From Termitomyces sp. T153 (lineage: Eukaryota > Basidiomycota > Agaricomycetes > Agaricales > Lyophyllaceae): a stretch of 64,000 nt of DNA. Both the position numbers and the translations under genes were made by a program. Positions 46,080 to 59,708 of this stretch are shown here, one piece after another. The stretch lies in the NCBI GenBank assembly GCA_018296165.2, contig JACKQL020000056.1, forward strand, positions 62,001-126,000, read 5' to 3'. A model generated the notes under the pieces. The model had not been told where the DNA came from. It did no database searches and saw only the letters and a program-made list of their open reading frames with translations. Every line of letters begins with the position of its first letter. Position 1 is the first letter of the stretch.

Positions 46080-49000
46080 GACAAAGCAGAGACTATTGTA
46101 TGGATTTCCTAGTACATCATAGTGTACAATTTTCAACATGTGTGCATGAAAAGATAAGGTATGCTAAGCAGTCAGAGTAACTATAAAGTTATCAACTTTT
46201 AAGAGAAATAAACTTGAATCATCTAATGGTGCTCATTCTATTGAGTCTATAGTGCAGTCTATCTTTTCTCAAGCTTTCAGTATGGAGGAAAATAAACACA
46301 ATAATAAGAGAATAAGCTTTTCAATATATAGCACCAGCCAAAACTTTGTCAATGTTTAGTCCTTTTGAAAAGATCATTGAATATCAAATCAAATAAGATA
46401 GCTAAATTTACCAAAGAGATATATGTTGTAGCTTAGCATATTAAGCTAGGTATGACAGAAGCCTGGAGCTATATAATGAGTATTGGTATGTAAAATGGGT
46501 ACAAGTAATTATAGAGTTATTAAAAAGGTTATGTTACTGACTCAGATCAGCAATCACATGCTGAATCATGTTCTGCTGATCAAAATTAATAAGTAAAAAT
46601 AAAGTCATGTGTCTGCTGGTATATATACAGCAGTTATATCCTCTCTAGTTCCTTTAATCTGCTATACAGCTTCTTTACAAAGCTGAAATTACTAGAGTTG
46701 TTGAACTGCTCAACAATGGCCTCTTTTTGCTCATATACACAAGCACACTCATTGAGGTTTTACTACTGTTAGTAGGATACATGCCAAGTACTGTTTCTAC
46801 CTTTCAAAGTTGTCAGTGGGCTGACCACCCAAGCACTCAGCCACTAATATTGACTATGTTAAGGTCAAGCTCCAGATGCATATTGTAAGGGGGTTACTCA
46901 TTTCCAGGGTGTCCAGTTGTAAGGGTAACCTCTGGAGGCTGTGGCTCAATTGCACAACTGGCAGAGGGAGATCCAAAGTATATTCAGTACTGTACAGTGT
47001 CTACAGAGGCTTCAGAAGCATGAAAAACAACTGTACAGTATAAAGTGATGTGTCAGTACTTGGTCAGCAGTGACAGAAGCCAGTAGCAGTGCTGAAGGGG
47101 CCACACTTGTCTGAATTATGCACAGAGAGCATGCAGCATGAGGGCTGAAACTAGGGCTAATAGATAGGGAAAAAGAAAGAGAATGAAGAAAAATCATATG
47201 GAGGGGAGCCCAAGAAGGAATGGAGGAAATGAGGGAACCAAATGGGGAGTCCCCTGACAGTCCAAGCATTGTGTATGTTCTATTCTTTACATACACTGCT
47301 ATCTCATTCTTCTGATATACTTGTATACATATTATCTGCACACCCATGTCATTGTCCTTGTTTCATATTTATTAGCTCACAGATACTGATTACTATGGTT
47401 TAGACAGTGATATACATATGAGAAACTATGCAGATGAATGTACTTTACTGTGCCTGAGTAAGGTATAATGAGTGACACACAGATTTCTTGAGGTTAAACC
47501 TTGTTTAGTACTCTCAGGAGCATGTGAAAGCAAATATATTTGACAGGTAATAGGAAAATCCAGGTTAATGAGCTATATCAAGATGGGAGAGCTTGACTAG
47601 CCTGGCCTGGAATGATGTGAAGATCAGGTGAAGAAAGATTTGACTGGAAATTGATAAATCCTTGTAGAGCCAGGACTTCACAAAATGACTTGTTCAATAT
47701 GCAACAATATTTCCTTATTGGTATGACCTTTGCCACTTTCATATATTTTCCATTTTTCTTTGTTTTGCTATGCATCAAACTTTATTTTGACTACATACAA
47801 CACATTATATCAGCAAAAACACTCTTGGTCATTTCAACACTATTTGTGTCTGAACACTAGGAGTGAGCACTATTTTTACTGCCAAGGGTGGTGTGGGGGA
47901 GGTGATATGCTGGTCTCAACAATGAGATTGGCAGAGGGAAAAGCCTGAATAAAAGATATTATAAAACAATATACTTTATTAATAAAAACAGCTGAAAACT
48001 GTAAGCTGGTAAAAATGTTGAAAACTGTAGATGTAAGACATACTTCAGAAAAAGTAAAACCTCCCATGTAAAACCAATGAAAAATGAGCCTAAAGTCAGT
48101 CAACAACAGTCAGGAAGCCAGGCATCAAAATTCAATGGTGGGGGCTAAGAATTAATCTTGGATAACAATCCAAGATCAGGTTTACAACCTTCTCTCTCCT
48201 CAATCTAGGACTGGCCCCCCTTCTCTGATCAGTCAATTTGTACTGAACAACCCTAAAGTTTGCAATGATGAGGATATGCAGGCAGGAGGAGAGGACAAAG
48301 GGAGAGAAAAAGGGACAGACTAGAGATCAGTCTAGGCCTTGGCATGATCAAACCTGAATTGCCAATGTCAAAAATAGGTGAATGCCAATGCCTGACCAAC
48401 CACACTCCTGGATGACAATGAAGACATGCAGAAAAGTCATGGTCTATGCATGGACTGAGGGGTGTAAAAAGAGGGGATTTTTGAGCCTATTGGACAAGCA
48501 AAGTACTAGCTACAGCTCAGAGATCCCCAGAGAGTGGATTTCTTAGGTCAACAAACTTTTACTTGCTTCAGGCTTAGAATTTATTATATTTTGTTTGAGC
48601 CTGGTGATCAGACTTGACCTGGTTGAGTTTGTGATCCAAATCAATTAAAATCTACTTTCTATGATGCTTTTTGAGTGAGCTATGTGAAACAAAGTTCTGA
48701 ACACCTTTGTGAGTTGGAGTTTTGTGCTGAGTTTAAACAAGGCCTAACTTGCTGATTTTGCATCATTTGCAGCCCACTGCAAGGGGCTTTGTTGCACAGA
48801 AACTCACTATTGGATCTCTGTGAGGAGTACAGTGAAAGAAAAATTAGTTTTGCTCCACCAGGGTCTTGGCCCAGTACACCTAAGGTTATTAAACCAAAGG
48901 TTGAAAACTCTCTTATCTTAAGGAAAAGGGAAACTTGTGCTACTAATGAACATGCTGAGGAAAAAGTAGCCAAGAAGGTGAAGGAAGCATGAAGAGGATG

Positions 49001-49150
49001 AGGGCCACTGAACTTTATTGACATTTTTTTTTGACTTTTTTGAGATGTTCCAGCTTATTTATTACATTGTTATATTTTGTAATACTCAATGAAAACATAT
49101 ATATACTATTTAATATGAATTGAAATAGTAGGTTTGACTCCTAAAGCAAT
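46080..49150. other. 3-kb gene-free, CpG-poor segment
   Basis: AT-rich and nearly lacking CpG. No gene recognised. A 67-codon ORF at 48789-48992 (MLHRNSLLDLCEEYSERK) may be a decayed coding piece but has no recognisable motif. Confidence 0.4.
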
Positions 49151-49189
49151 GTGAGCTACAGTAACTCATTTGTGGTTGCATGAATATGA

Positions 49190-50105
49190 TAGAAATACAA
49201 CAGCAACATGGTCTACTGGTACTGCATTGTTGCTTTGTATCAATTTCATGTGGCAGCTGCAGGTTTGACTCCTGTAACTGGCAATAGGTCACAACCTTGT
49301 TTTTTTTCACCTTTTGTTGAACATGTGCAAGTTGTTTCATTGAACAGGATGCCTAAAATATAACACTATTACAATGGCAATGTGGTCTACTGGTAGTGTG
49401 TTGATGCTTTGTCTCAATCCCATGTGGCAGCCACAGGTTTGACTCCTGCAGTTGGCAATAATCATTGTGGAATATGGTTTTTGCATTCTTGATAAAGGAA
49501 GTACATGGCATTTTTGTTTATGGTGTAATAAATATGACAGGATTACAACAGCAACATGGTGCATTAGTACTGTGTTGTCACTTTGTATCAATGTTATGTG
49601 GCAGCTGCAGGTTCAACTCCTGTGACTGCCAATGTTATAATCTCATTTGGATTTTTAACCTTGGTACTGCATTGACACTTTGTACTTTTACATCACACAT
49701 CTCATACTGCATTGTCACTGAACCAAACACAGTTCTCTGCTGTAGTGGAATTGTGTTTGAAGCTTGTTAGCCTTGCATCCCCTATGACCTCTGGGTTCAA
49801 CCCCCAGTGTTTGCATTATCAATCATATTCCATGACACTTTTTCATCACATGTCTATGGTCTAGTGAAAATGACTTTCAAACTTTGAAGTCTTCCATCAC
49901 TCTGATCAATGTATTGTGTTGGTTACAGGTTTGACCTCTGTAGCTGGCAATGTCCATGCATGATATGGTGTAAATTTTTTGACAAACAGTCATTTTCAAT
50001 TGCATGTGTGTAACACCTCCTATGGTGTAGTGGAGTTCCTGTTGAACCTTCAAAGCTTTCCATACCAGCAGGTTCTGGGTTTGACCCCCTGTCCTTGCAT
50101 TGTCT
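49190..50105 (+). repeat. Cluster of six tRNA-like units (pol III A/B box pattern)
   Basis: Six blocks near 49201-49284, 49374-49459, 49548-49633, 49733-49818, 49851-49952 and 50018-50101. Each has an A-box-like tggtctactggta or tggtgtagtgga, and ~45-60 bases later a B-box-like ggtttgactcc / gggttcaaccc. The first three are close copies (gtggcagctgcaggtttgac shared). The flanking stems that would make a true acceptor arm do not pair, so these are tRNA-derived repeats (SINE heads or tRNA pseudogenes), not functional tRNAs. Confidence 0.6.
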
Positions 50106-50276
50106 ATCATGTTCCATGCCAATTTTTTTTATTTTTATTTAACACCTGCAAAGTTTTTTTTTGAACCTTATTGGAGCTACTGAGCGTTTCTGAAATGATA
50201 ATATACTACAAGCAAAAAGGTTGCACCATCAGAAATTCCTACTGGAAGTAGCACCAGATATATTCAGGAGCAATGG

Positions 50277-50392
50277 AAAATGAAATCTGCTGGAATATGC
50301 AGTCTGTCGATGATGCAAGGCTGTTTGAGCAGAATGAAATCTGCTGGAATATGCAGTCCATCAACAACACCAGGCTGTTTGAGTGGATTTGT
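50277..50392 (+). repeat. 58-bp tandem duplication
   Basis: Two adjacent copies of a unit beginning aaatgaaatctgctggaata and ending ggctgtttgag, differing at about nine positions. Function unknown. Confidence 0.75.
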
Positions 50393-50729
50393 TACAAGTA
50401 CTACTTCTTGTTGGAGTTGTAGATCTGGGACTGAGTGTCCATTACACACTGTACATATATCACCTATTAATATTTACTTACACTGATAGCATCGCATGAC
50501 ACTATCCCTGAAAGTATTATATTCTTACTTATGTAAGGCAGTGCCTTACTTCATACTTTGTAGACAGAACTATTGACTTGTTTTGACCTACATGGTGTGA
50601 ACTGTAAGCTGCATGACCAGTCAAACAAGTGATAACTTGTTTGCAAGGGGAAAGCTCAAACTTCTGTAAAAGAAGTTCACTGCCACTAGATACAATCAGC
50701 ATGTTAAAATTTTTGACATGCACCTTCCA

Positions 50730-53700
50730 CAATGGGCACAGTGGTGACCATGGAAGGTCAGGTGCTTGGGCCTAGGTCTGAGACAGAGTTCAATGGAGCA
50801 TTGAAGAGTGCTTCACATGGGACATTGGAATTTGCCACATCACACCATGACAGGGGCAGGGAGAGTGCTGTGATGCCAGGAGGACTGCCAGAAGTTACTC
50901 CAGTACCACCACCTGCAGGTGGTCAGGAGGGTGTTCCAGCAGAGGGCTTGCAAGGACCCTCTACTTGACTGTATCTGGCAGCAGAGCCAGGAGGCACAGT
51001 GGTGTCAGCAGACAAGGGGAAAACCCCTTTGTATGCACCCACAGTGCTGAGGCTGGAAGGACTCCAATCCTTCCCAATTGCTGTGGGAGGTCAGATTGAC
51101 TCCTCAATGGTGGGAACATTGCTGAGGAGTGGAGAAAACTCTTCATACAGGGCTTGTGGGTCTGTAAGATCATGAGCTGGACCAGTGCTGGGTATGCAAT
51201 CAGCAGCCCCAGCTGTGTTCATCAAGAAAATACCAGAGGATGTTGGAGACACCTCTGATATGGATGGTGAGGCTCATCCAGATGACATCCTTTGTCAAAG
51301 GGTGATGGCATTCTGATAGAGCCATGTAGAGGTTCCTAAGACCTCAACTCAGCAACATTTAGCTGCAAGAGTAGCTAAGTACATTGCAATCCAAAGACTG
51401 TTGGAAGATGATATTATCCCAACTGATCCAGTGAAATATATGGACATTTACATGCTATTTTTAGCACAGGAGGTAACAAATTACCTCCAGCACAAGAAGC
51501 TGTGGGGGTTTCAGACATTGTCTGCTATGCCATCTCTGTATATTGGGGGAGCCTATGTGCCCCCTCTGTCCCCAGCCAACAAAGCATTGACTCTGTTAGA
51601 AGCACTGCAACAGCCTGGCAAAATGCTACATGATTATGCAGCTAGACAGGCTGCAGTGGACCATCAATAATGGGCCACATTGGGCACAATCATAGCACCA
51701 GACTCAGCATCTACTGACACAGGGTTGGTGATTATGGTAGAGTAACCAGTGGTGTGGCATAGACCCAGTGAGTCTACACAGAGAGCGCTGATATGGGAAG
51801 ATTGAATTGCTTTTCAGCAATTTTGCAATGGGGACATAGAGGACTTTGGACAGTCCTACATGGATTATCAAGGAGTGGTGTTCCAAGGGAATACTGCCTA
51901 TGATGCATGGCCTGAAGAGTATGTTCTACTAGAACAAACTAGGCCAATTAAGAGGGAGGAGCATGATTATTGCTCCCCTCTCAGAGATGGACATGATGGG
52001 ACTGGTCAGAGCCCTGCAGATTCCTAGAGAAACACAGAGTGCAGAGCAAATGCTTCTACAAACTGGTTTTGGGAAAGACTTGTGGGTGGAGAAGACTCAG
52101 GATGGAGATCACCAGAGAGTGATCCTGTGTCATCCCCTCCATTGATGCTACACCATAGACCCCAAGGCCTGGGAGGAGGAGGTTGAGGTCCAGGAAGAGG
52201 ACCACTTTTTCCTGGTTGTGGACCACTGTTACCCACAGCAGGAGGTCCACCAGATTCAGGAGGACCAGATGAAGGCCCTCTTAGCAAGGATGATGGTGTG
52301 GGATGCAGAGCTGGAAGGAGGAGGACTACAGTCCTCCCAAAGAGACAGCCATAGCAGTTTGCAAGGCCACTGCAACATTGTGGATGCTTTGCAACTCCAG
52401 GAGTGGAGGAAGCCCACAAATATCACTGCCAGATGATGCATAATTGTCTGAGGGCAGTGATGGAACAGTTGCTTGCAGTACAACTGGCTATACCAGAAGG
52501 ACTCAAGCCCAGGTGAAGTGATCCATCAAAAACAATCAATCCCTATGCAGGGTCTGCCAAGTTCAGTGAACTTGAAGACTGGCTGATGAGCATCTGTGTA
52601 TTCTACACTGTAGCTCAGCATGGGGGGGATGGGCATGATTGTGAGAAAGTCCTAATTTCAATGGACTTCCTAGCTGCAAGTGCACTGAAATGGTACTTAC
52701 AACATGTCATACATGTCAATAGGGCCTACTCCCACTGGAGGTTTGAGGATGTGATCCTCAGACTGTATGACCAATTTGTACAACCTTTGACAATGAATTC
52801 CACAACATGATGTATGCAGTTGAAGAAGGGGTGCAAGGCTCTTATAATGCCTTGCTCAACCATGCTCAAAACATGGCCATGTTTCCTGACAAATTTATTA
52901 TTTATGAGCAGTTATTGGAGGGAATACCCTCTCACATGCTCTTGGTGTTAATATGTGATGGCAGATTGGCTCCTGAAGTAAATACAGTTGAGGAGTTTGT
53001 CTCAGAGGCCAAAGCCTATAATATAAGAGCAGCATTGAAACTGCTGCACACTATTGAGAGTGCAGCAAAAAAAGTCAGTCAGGATGGCAGCTATCATTAG
53101 CAGCAGTGCAGTCCCCAACAATATGGACTGCATTAGCCAAGTGGACAGAGGTGAATGCTGTCTGGTCACAGCTGTTGTGGTCAGCAAAGAGGCCAGCTAT
53201 ATGCATGGCCTTGAGACCCATGATACCAAGAGCTGGTGTGGGTTTGGGGCCCTCCCAACCTGTGGCTGCAGTGCAGGCAACAAGAAAACATCTTGCTGCA
53301 GGAAAAATGTTGTGGCCATAGCATCTGGCCAATGCAGCAAGGATGCCAGGCAGTCTGCAAACTGATATAAGTGTGGAAAAGTGAATGCAGAGAGCTAGCT
53401 AAGCTAGCTCCCTGAGTATTCATGTGGGCAGCTCATACAGCTGCGCTATCAGATGTAGAGGAAGCTGATGATGAGCAAGAGGAAGAGCCTGCTGAGGCCA
53501 ATGCTGATGAGGCATTTGAGTCTGATGGGACTCAGGAGCATGGTGAGGAGTATATTGAATAGGAAATGTACAACAACAAGTACTATACTTGTGGTAGTGA
53601 TAGTGAAGGACTATTTGCCCTCACAGAAGTTCCCATTGGCAAAGAAAGAGAGAAAGAACCTAGCAACAAGGTTTACATGAGAAAGTGTGGCTTGTAGTGT

Positions 53701-56700
53701 CCAAGGATGCCATGGAATGCCCAGTGCTGCCAGCACAAGACAAAGAATGTTTTGTCACTTGGGTAGAAGTGAATGGCCACAGAGTGTGGATGCTGTGGGA
53801 TTCAGGGAATACTACCTCTGGAATCACTCCCTTGTTTGCACATGTGGCTGGGATATGGATGGCACCATTGGCTACCCCCATTACCCTGCAGCTGGGGACA
53901 ATTGGAAGTTGTTCTATAGTAAACTATGGTGCCAGGGTTACCATGAAGGTCCCTAGTGAGATTTGCAATGTCTATGTAAACATTGCAAATTTTGATTGCT
54001 ATGATATGATTGTAGGGACACTATTCATGAGAACCCATAAGGTTCTCCTTGATTTTGCAAATGACTAGGTGGTCATTGATGGAAGGGCAACTCCAGCTCA
54101 CAAATTGGAGCTGGAGGATGCCAGCAGTTGTGCATGATGCTTCTGCACAGTGGAAAAGTGGCATGATGAGCAGTCATGACTCCTGGGTGGACTCAAGTGG
54201 CCCACAATAGAGGAGGTAGTGGATGAGGATGAAGCCCAGGTAACTGAGAGTCTACCCAATGATCACCCATCTCTGGTAGTATCTGAAGAAGAGTATCAGA
54301 GAGGTACTCTTGAGGAGGGGGGGAGAGTATGCCAGAAGGTTTGAATTGACCCTTTGAAGGTAAGGGAAAGGAAGATCTGGGACAGACTGATCCCAAAGCC
54401 TACTCTGGAATGGGTGTATGACCCATGCCTGCCACAAGAGTGGAATCATGTCATAGCTGACCTGACACAACAGGAAGGGGTAAGAAGATTGACCCCTGAG
54501 GATGAAATATATAGAATGGCTACAAAGGATGAAATATCTGAGCCTAGGAAGTTCAATTACTTGTGGAAAGAAGCAAGAGTCAAGATGACTCATGGTCCTG
54601 CTCAGCTGAACATACCAGACAAATCAGACATTTGGTAGATGGCTTTGCATGATAAGTACACAAAGCCTGTACCATCAAACAAGGAAGAGCATTGCTCTTC
54701 ACTGAAGGTAGTTGGGAGAAAGTTACAACCTCCTAAGTTATCAGAAGGCAATATCCTGCACCTTTGACAGCAGTGGTATAACAAGTTCCAAGACATTGTC
54801 AATGGAACTTCCTCCTTGGCAAGAATTAAATTATGAGATAAATCTCATTGATGAGTCCAAATGGTACTCAAACTTCATGCCAAGGTGCCCTAAGTCACTT
54901 CAGCAGCAATTGCAGGATAAAATTGACTGCTATGTGTGGGCAAGGTGGTAGGGGCCATATGCATCCAACCAAGCTGCACCACTATTATGCATCTCCAAAA
55001 AGGATGGATTCTTGTGGATGGCATTAGATGCTTGTCAGCACAATGACAATACCATCAAGGACATAACACCCTTACCAGACCAAGAGGTTATTAGGGAGGA
55101 TGTCGCTTGTGCACCAGTGAGGTCTAAGATTGACCTCACCAATGCATATGAGCAAGTGAGGATACCTATATTGGACATACCTAAGACTGCATTTATAGCC
55201 ATTACTGGAATGTATCGCAACAACATCATGCAGATTGGTGACTGTAATGTGCCAGCCACATTTCAATGCCTAACGATGTCCATCTTTAGGGACATCATTG
55301 GCAAGTGGATGCATGTCTATTTAGACAACATATTTGTCTTCTTGGACTCCATTGAAGAACACAAGCAGCACCTTAGAATAGTCTTTGAAAGACTACAAAA
55401 AAACAAGCTCTACCTCAAATGGAAGAAGTGCAAGTTGTATGCCAAGCATATAGAGTGCCTTGGCCATGTAATTGACTTGCAGGGTATACACTCTGATGTA
55501 GAAAAGTTGAATAGGATCCAGGAGTGGTGCACTCTAAGAACCTACAACAACATCCAACAGTTTGTTGGGCTAGTGAACTACATCAGGAATTTTCTGCCCA
55601 ATGTATCTGTGTACACTGGGCCATTAATGGCCATGATGCAGAATGGGTCACCATTCCATAGGCGACCCATCCACCAATGGTGTTTTGACATGATCAAGAG
55701 GATCTGTGCTAAAACTCTAGTCATATGCCTGATTGATCCTTGACACAAGGATTCTATCTGGCTAATCTGTGATGCTCAAAGACAGGCATTGGAGCAATGT
55801 ATAGACAAGGTCCAAGCTGGCAGAAATGTCAGCCAGTGGGATTCATGTCTAAAAAGTTCACTAATGCACAGCAAAATTATGCCATGCATGAACTCAAAAC
55901 TCTGGCTATCTTAGAAGCCCTCCTCAAGTGACAGGATCAGCTTCTGGGGTACAAAATCCATGTGATAATACATCATAAAGCACTTGACTTCTTCAAAACT
56001 CAACAGAATTTGTCCCTGCATTAATGAGGGTGGACTGATCATATGTCAAAATTTAATTTTGACATCACATATGTAAAAGGAGAGCTCAATAAGGTACTAG
56101 ACTGTTTATCCTGCTACTTTGAGAGCAACTCTCCTAGAGGCATGCACCATGTCTATGACTACATTTGTGCAGATGCTTGTATTGGCCCAGAGGGAGATGA
56201 TTTGCCCCTTACACACATACAGGAATTGCAAGTGCAACTAGATCAGATATGTGCTCTCCATGACAGACCTAGCTGTGGATGCAGGCAAGTGTGCAATTGT
56301 CACAAAATTCATGATGAGGAACCACACATACTATCTGCCAGTAATGATGGCAAAGGAGATTCAGCCCAAGCTCAACATGGGTCTGATATGGAGGGGGATG
56401 AGATCAATATGTCCCTTGGAGAGGCCATTCTAGAGATGGCCCAGTCTCCTCAACCCTGAGATAGGACAGATGGAGAATTCCTCTATTGAATCCAATCCCT
56501 ATACAGCAAAGACAAGCTCTTTGCAGAAATCATGACTTGACTAAAGGACTATAAGTCCTTCCATGTCCAGGACAAGTTGATCTGGACTACCAACATCTTG
56601 GGCCATGAGGTACTCTGTATACCTTGGGAGCAAGAGTTGGTGACTAGTGTGCTTGAGCAAGCACACAATGTAATGGGGTATTTTGGTGCCCAGAGAACAA

Positions 56701-57960
56701 CAGAGTATATTCATCATTGGTATTGGTGGCCAACAGTGGTTGCAGATGTGCATGTGTGCTGTACTACTTGTCAGCTGTGCCAGCAGGCAAAAGGGAGCAA
56801 CCAGCTCCCTTCAAGGAAGTCACATTCCCTTCCAGTGCCAGTTAAGCCCTAGGATTCAATAGGGATGGACTTTATTGGTCCATTCCATGAATAAAAAGGG
56901 TATAACTACCTATGGGTAGTTATATGTCACATAACAGGCATGGTGCACCTTATTCTAGTGCACACTACCATGACAGCTTTGCAGCTGTCATGGACTTACA
57001 TGCATGAGGTGGTGAGGCTGCATGGCCTCCCAAGCTCAATCATCAGTGATTGAGACTCAAAGTTCATGTCAAAATGGTGGCATGAACTGCATAAGTTGTT
57101 AGGAGCAAGCTCCTAATGTCTACATTGTTCCACCTGCAGACTGATAGTCAGACAGAATGGGCCAATCAGAATGTTGGTCAGATCCTGTGTACAGTGGTAT
57201 GACTGGACCGAAAAGACTGGTTAAGTCAAATAGACTTAATGGAGTTCACAATAAATGCAAGTATTTCTGAGATGATGTAGTTTGCACCATTCAAGTTGAA
57301 TGGTGGGTACATGCCATCTATGATATAAATGGGAGATTAGGGCAGATACTGTGATTCCAAAGGGAATCCAGCAGTTTGCCTGCCAAGCTCTAGAGAACTT
57401 GGCAGTGGTGCACAACACAATTATAGAGGCACATGTTTTTCAGATGCATCTGGCCAATTCACATCACAGGCCTGACCCCAAACTAGAAAAAGGTGCATTG
57501 GTCTACCTTTCAACAAAAAACCTCAACCTACCTAAAGGCAGAGCAAGGAAACACTGCTCTAAGTGGGTTGGGCCATATAGGATTTTGGAGGCCTACAGTG
57601 AGACCTCCAACTATGTGTTGGAGCTGCCTACAGCACTCCAGGAACAAAGGATACATTCTAAGTTCTATGTGTTGCTGCTGCACTCCTATAAGGCCAGCAA
57701 CAACACCTTATTCCCCAATAGAGCAACACCAGAGCCTTATGACTTTGGCACTCCAGATAACCAGGAATAGTTTGTTAATGACCTAGTAAGTCATTGTTGG
57801 GATGGTAAGAACCTCAAATTCAAGGTTTGCTGGAGTCTTGGGGACACTACTCAGGAGTCCCTTGTGACCTGCAAGGACCTGGCAGCCCTTGACAGATATC
57901 TAGAGCTGCAGGGCATGCAGTGCTCTGCACAGCTGGCTAGAAAGTCTAAGTTACCTTGAC
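50730..57960 (+). mobile_element. Ty3/gypsy retroelement, internal region (decayed)
   Basis: Gag-pol remains across 7 kb, broken by many stops and shifts. Gag core: ISMDFLAASALKWYLQHV ... FEDVILRLYDQFV (52570-53090); aspartic protease: VWMLWDSGNTTSGI (53740-54070); RT: DLTNAYEQVRIP and YLDNIFVF (the second catalytic Asp of YLDD is Asn), FVGLVNYIRNFLPN (54800-55743); RNase H end: KFNFDITYVKGELN (56040-56110); integrase: the HHCC finger (HNVMGYFGAQRTTEYIHHWY ... CTTCQLCQQ, 56640-56850), broken catalytic core, then the C-terminal SKWVGPYRILEAYSE block (57550-57770). Ends in a purine-rich stretch just before the LTR at 58444. No matching 5' LTR in the window, so it is 5'-truncated. Confidence 0.85.
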
Positions 57961-58420
57961 TTAGTCCTAGAAGTTGACAGGCTGCCATGCCAGCAGCTAT
58001 CAATGATCATGTCAGCCAATTTTTTGGCTGAGTGTGAAGTCCAACTGGACTTTGTCTTCTTTCCCATCATTGGTGCTATGTGCCAACATTACAGAAAGGA
58101 CTGAATCCTTGTCCCATGGGCAAGAAAAAGAAAAGACCAGGTGAGGTGGATGTATATCTGCCAGGATATTTGTTGAGCTCTGGACAGAGCTCAAGAGGGG
58201 GAGGGTCAGGGAGTAGCTCTTTCCCTGGCTTTGGTGGCTTTCCTGCACTGGCAGGAGGCTTGGTGCCAGGGGACATAGCACCTCTAATGATGAAAAGAGC
58301 AGCCCCAGGTCACAGAGACACAAGGCCCATAAGCAGGGGACTGCCAGTGGTGCTAGGAGATGTAGCTCCACTAAGCTATGCAGTAGCAATGCAGCAGTCA
58401 CCAGTGAGGGGATGTGGATG

Positions 58421-58440
58421 AGGCAGAGCAGGCAGAGGGT
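58421..58440 (+). other. Polypurine tract before the 3' LTR
   Basis: gaggcagagcaggcagaggg directly precedes the TGTCAGG LTR edge, the expected position for plus-strand priming. Confidence 0.5.
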
Positions 58441-58443
58441 GTG

Positions 58444-59598
58444 TGTCAGGTTCCGCTGACCACAGGGGCTCAGCTGCACTGGGTGAATCCTTACTAGGCA
58501 GACATGATTCTCTGCACTGATAACTGGGCACTCAGAGAAGTTCTAGATGTGGGGAACTTGCAAGGATAAATGATGGAAAGTAATTCAAGCAAGTCTGGGG
58601 TGGTCTGGAAGAGTGTAGGACAAGTTGTGGGGAAAGGGACAAGCTTGGCAGGGTGTCAGGTACAAGTCTGTAAGTGAGTATTGTAGGTGTGGAGGAAGTG
58701 GAGGCTATGTGAGTGATGGGAAAGGAGCCGGAGCTTGATGGGGGATTGACAGAAGTCAATGGAGCTCAGGGCTGAGCAAGTAGTGAGGTCTGGAGTTGGT
58801 TTAAAGAATGCTTGAGGTTCATAATTATAAGCACAGAATTTGTAAAAGCATTAAGGGTTGAAAAGGACTTGAGCATGAGGAGGAAAACAGATCAAACAAG
58901 ACAAGATGGAGCTGAATGGAGTGAGATGGAGTCAAGATGAGATTGAGACAAGAACAAAAATAGATTCAGGCAGAGATACAAAATGATAATGAGGACAATA
59001 ACAGAATAGAGATGAGACAAGACTGGGAGACTGAGAGTAAAGGAAACATAACACAGGACATGGAACACAAGAGAGAAACAATCAGACCATAGGTAATATT
59101 AAGCAATAGGTAATATCAAGACTAGAGTATGAGGAGCTACTCTAAGACTTATATACTGGCTACTGGAGTGCTCTAGGGAACAGTGGGTGTGGTGGCAGGG
59201 CTTGGTGGAGTCGACAGGTGTTGGTTGTGATCAGAGGGTGGGCCACATTGATATCTTGATGGGATCAGTTGGGGATGCAGGCTGTTCCAAGGTAGTCATA
59301 ATACTTCAAAGTGGGTTGGAGAACTGGGTTAATGGGCTGGTGATGAATGATGGAGTTAGGAACATTGAGGGATGGTTCCAGGGGTTCAGGAGAGCCAGGA
59401 GAAGCATTAGTGGCTGTGGAGAAGATGTCAGAGTTGGCCAGAGGGCCATCAGGATTTGCCAGAGAAGTGTTGGAGTTAGCTGAAGTAGGCATAGAGGGTA
59501 GATGATGGTTTGGGGAGGTTGACAGGGCGTTGGGGGAGGCTTTGGGGGAGTGAGTGGGTTGGGAACAACATGCAGGAGTCCAGGAGTGGGTCATGACA
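58444..59598 (+). repeat. Ty3 3' LTR (1155 bp)
   Basis: Begins tgtcaggttccgctgacc and ends gggtcatgaca (TGTCA ... TGACA). The beginning is repeated at 63948-64000 with the same ~53 bases (three to four differences), which supports an LTR identity. It lies directly after the pol C-terminus of the decayed element. Confidence 0.75.
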
Positions 59599-59669
59599 TT
59601 ACTCCCCCTTCAGTTTCAAGACTCTCAAGATGCAGAGCTTAGGTTGGGGGTCAATAGGGGTGTGGAAAC

Positions 59670-59707
59670 GAGCTACACCCCGTGCTTTTGGCACGGGCCT
59701 GTAGCTC
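59670..59707 (-). repeat. Helitron 3'-terminal hairpin, second copy
   Basis: On the minus strand: GAGCTACA-gg-CCCGTGC-caaaa-GCACGGG-g-TGTAGCTC. Nearly perfect two-part stem, a better preserved form of the hairpin at 2313-2350. Confidence 0.8.
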
Positions 59708-59708
59708 T

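Noticed and set aside
49190..50105. Functional tRNA genes
   Set aside because: A- and B-box-like blocks are there but the acceptor and D stems do not pair and no convincing anticodon arm is visible.
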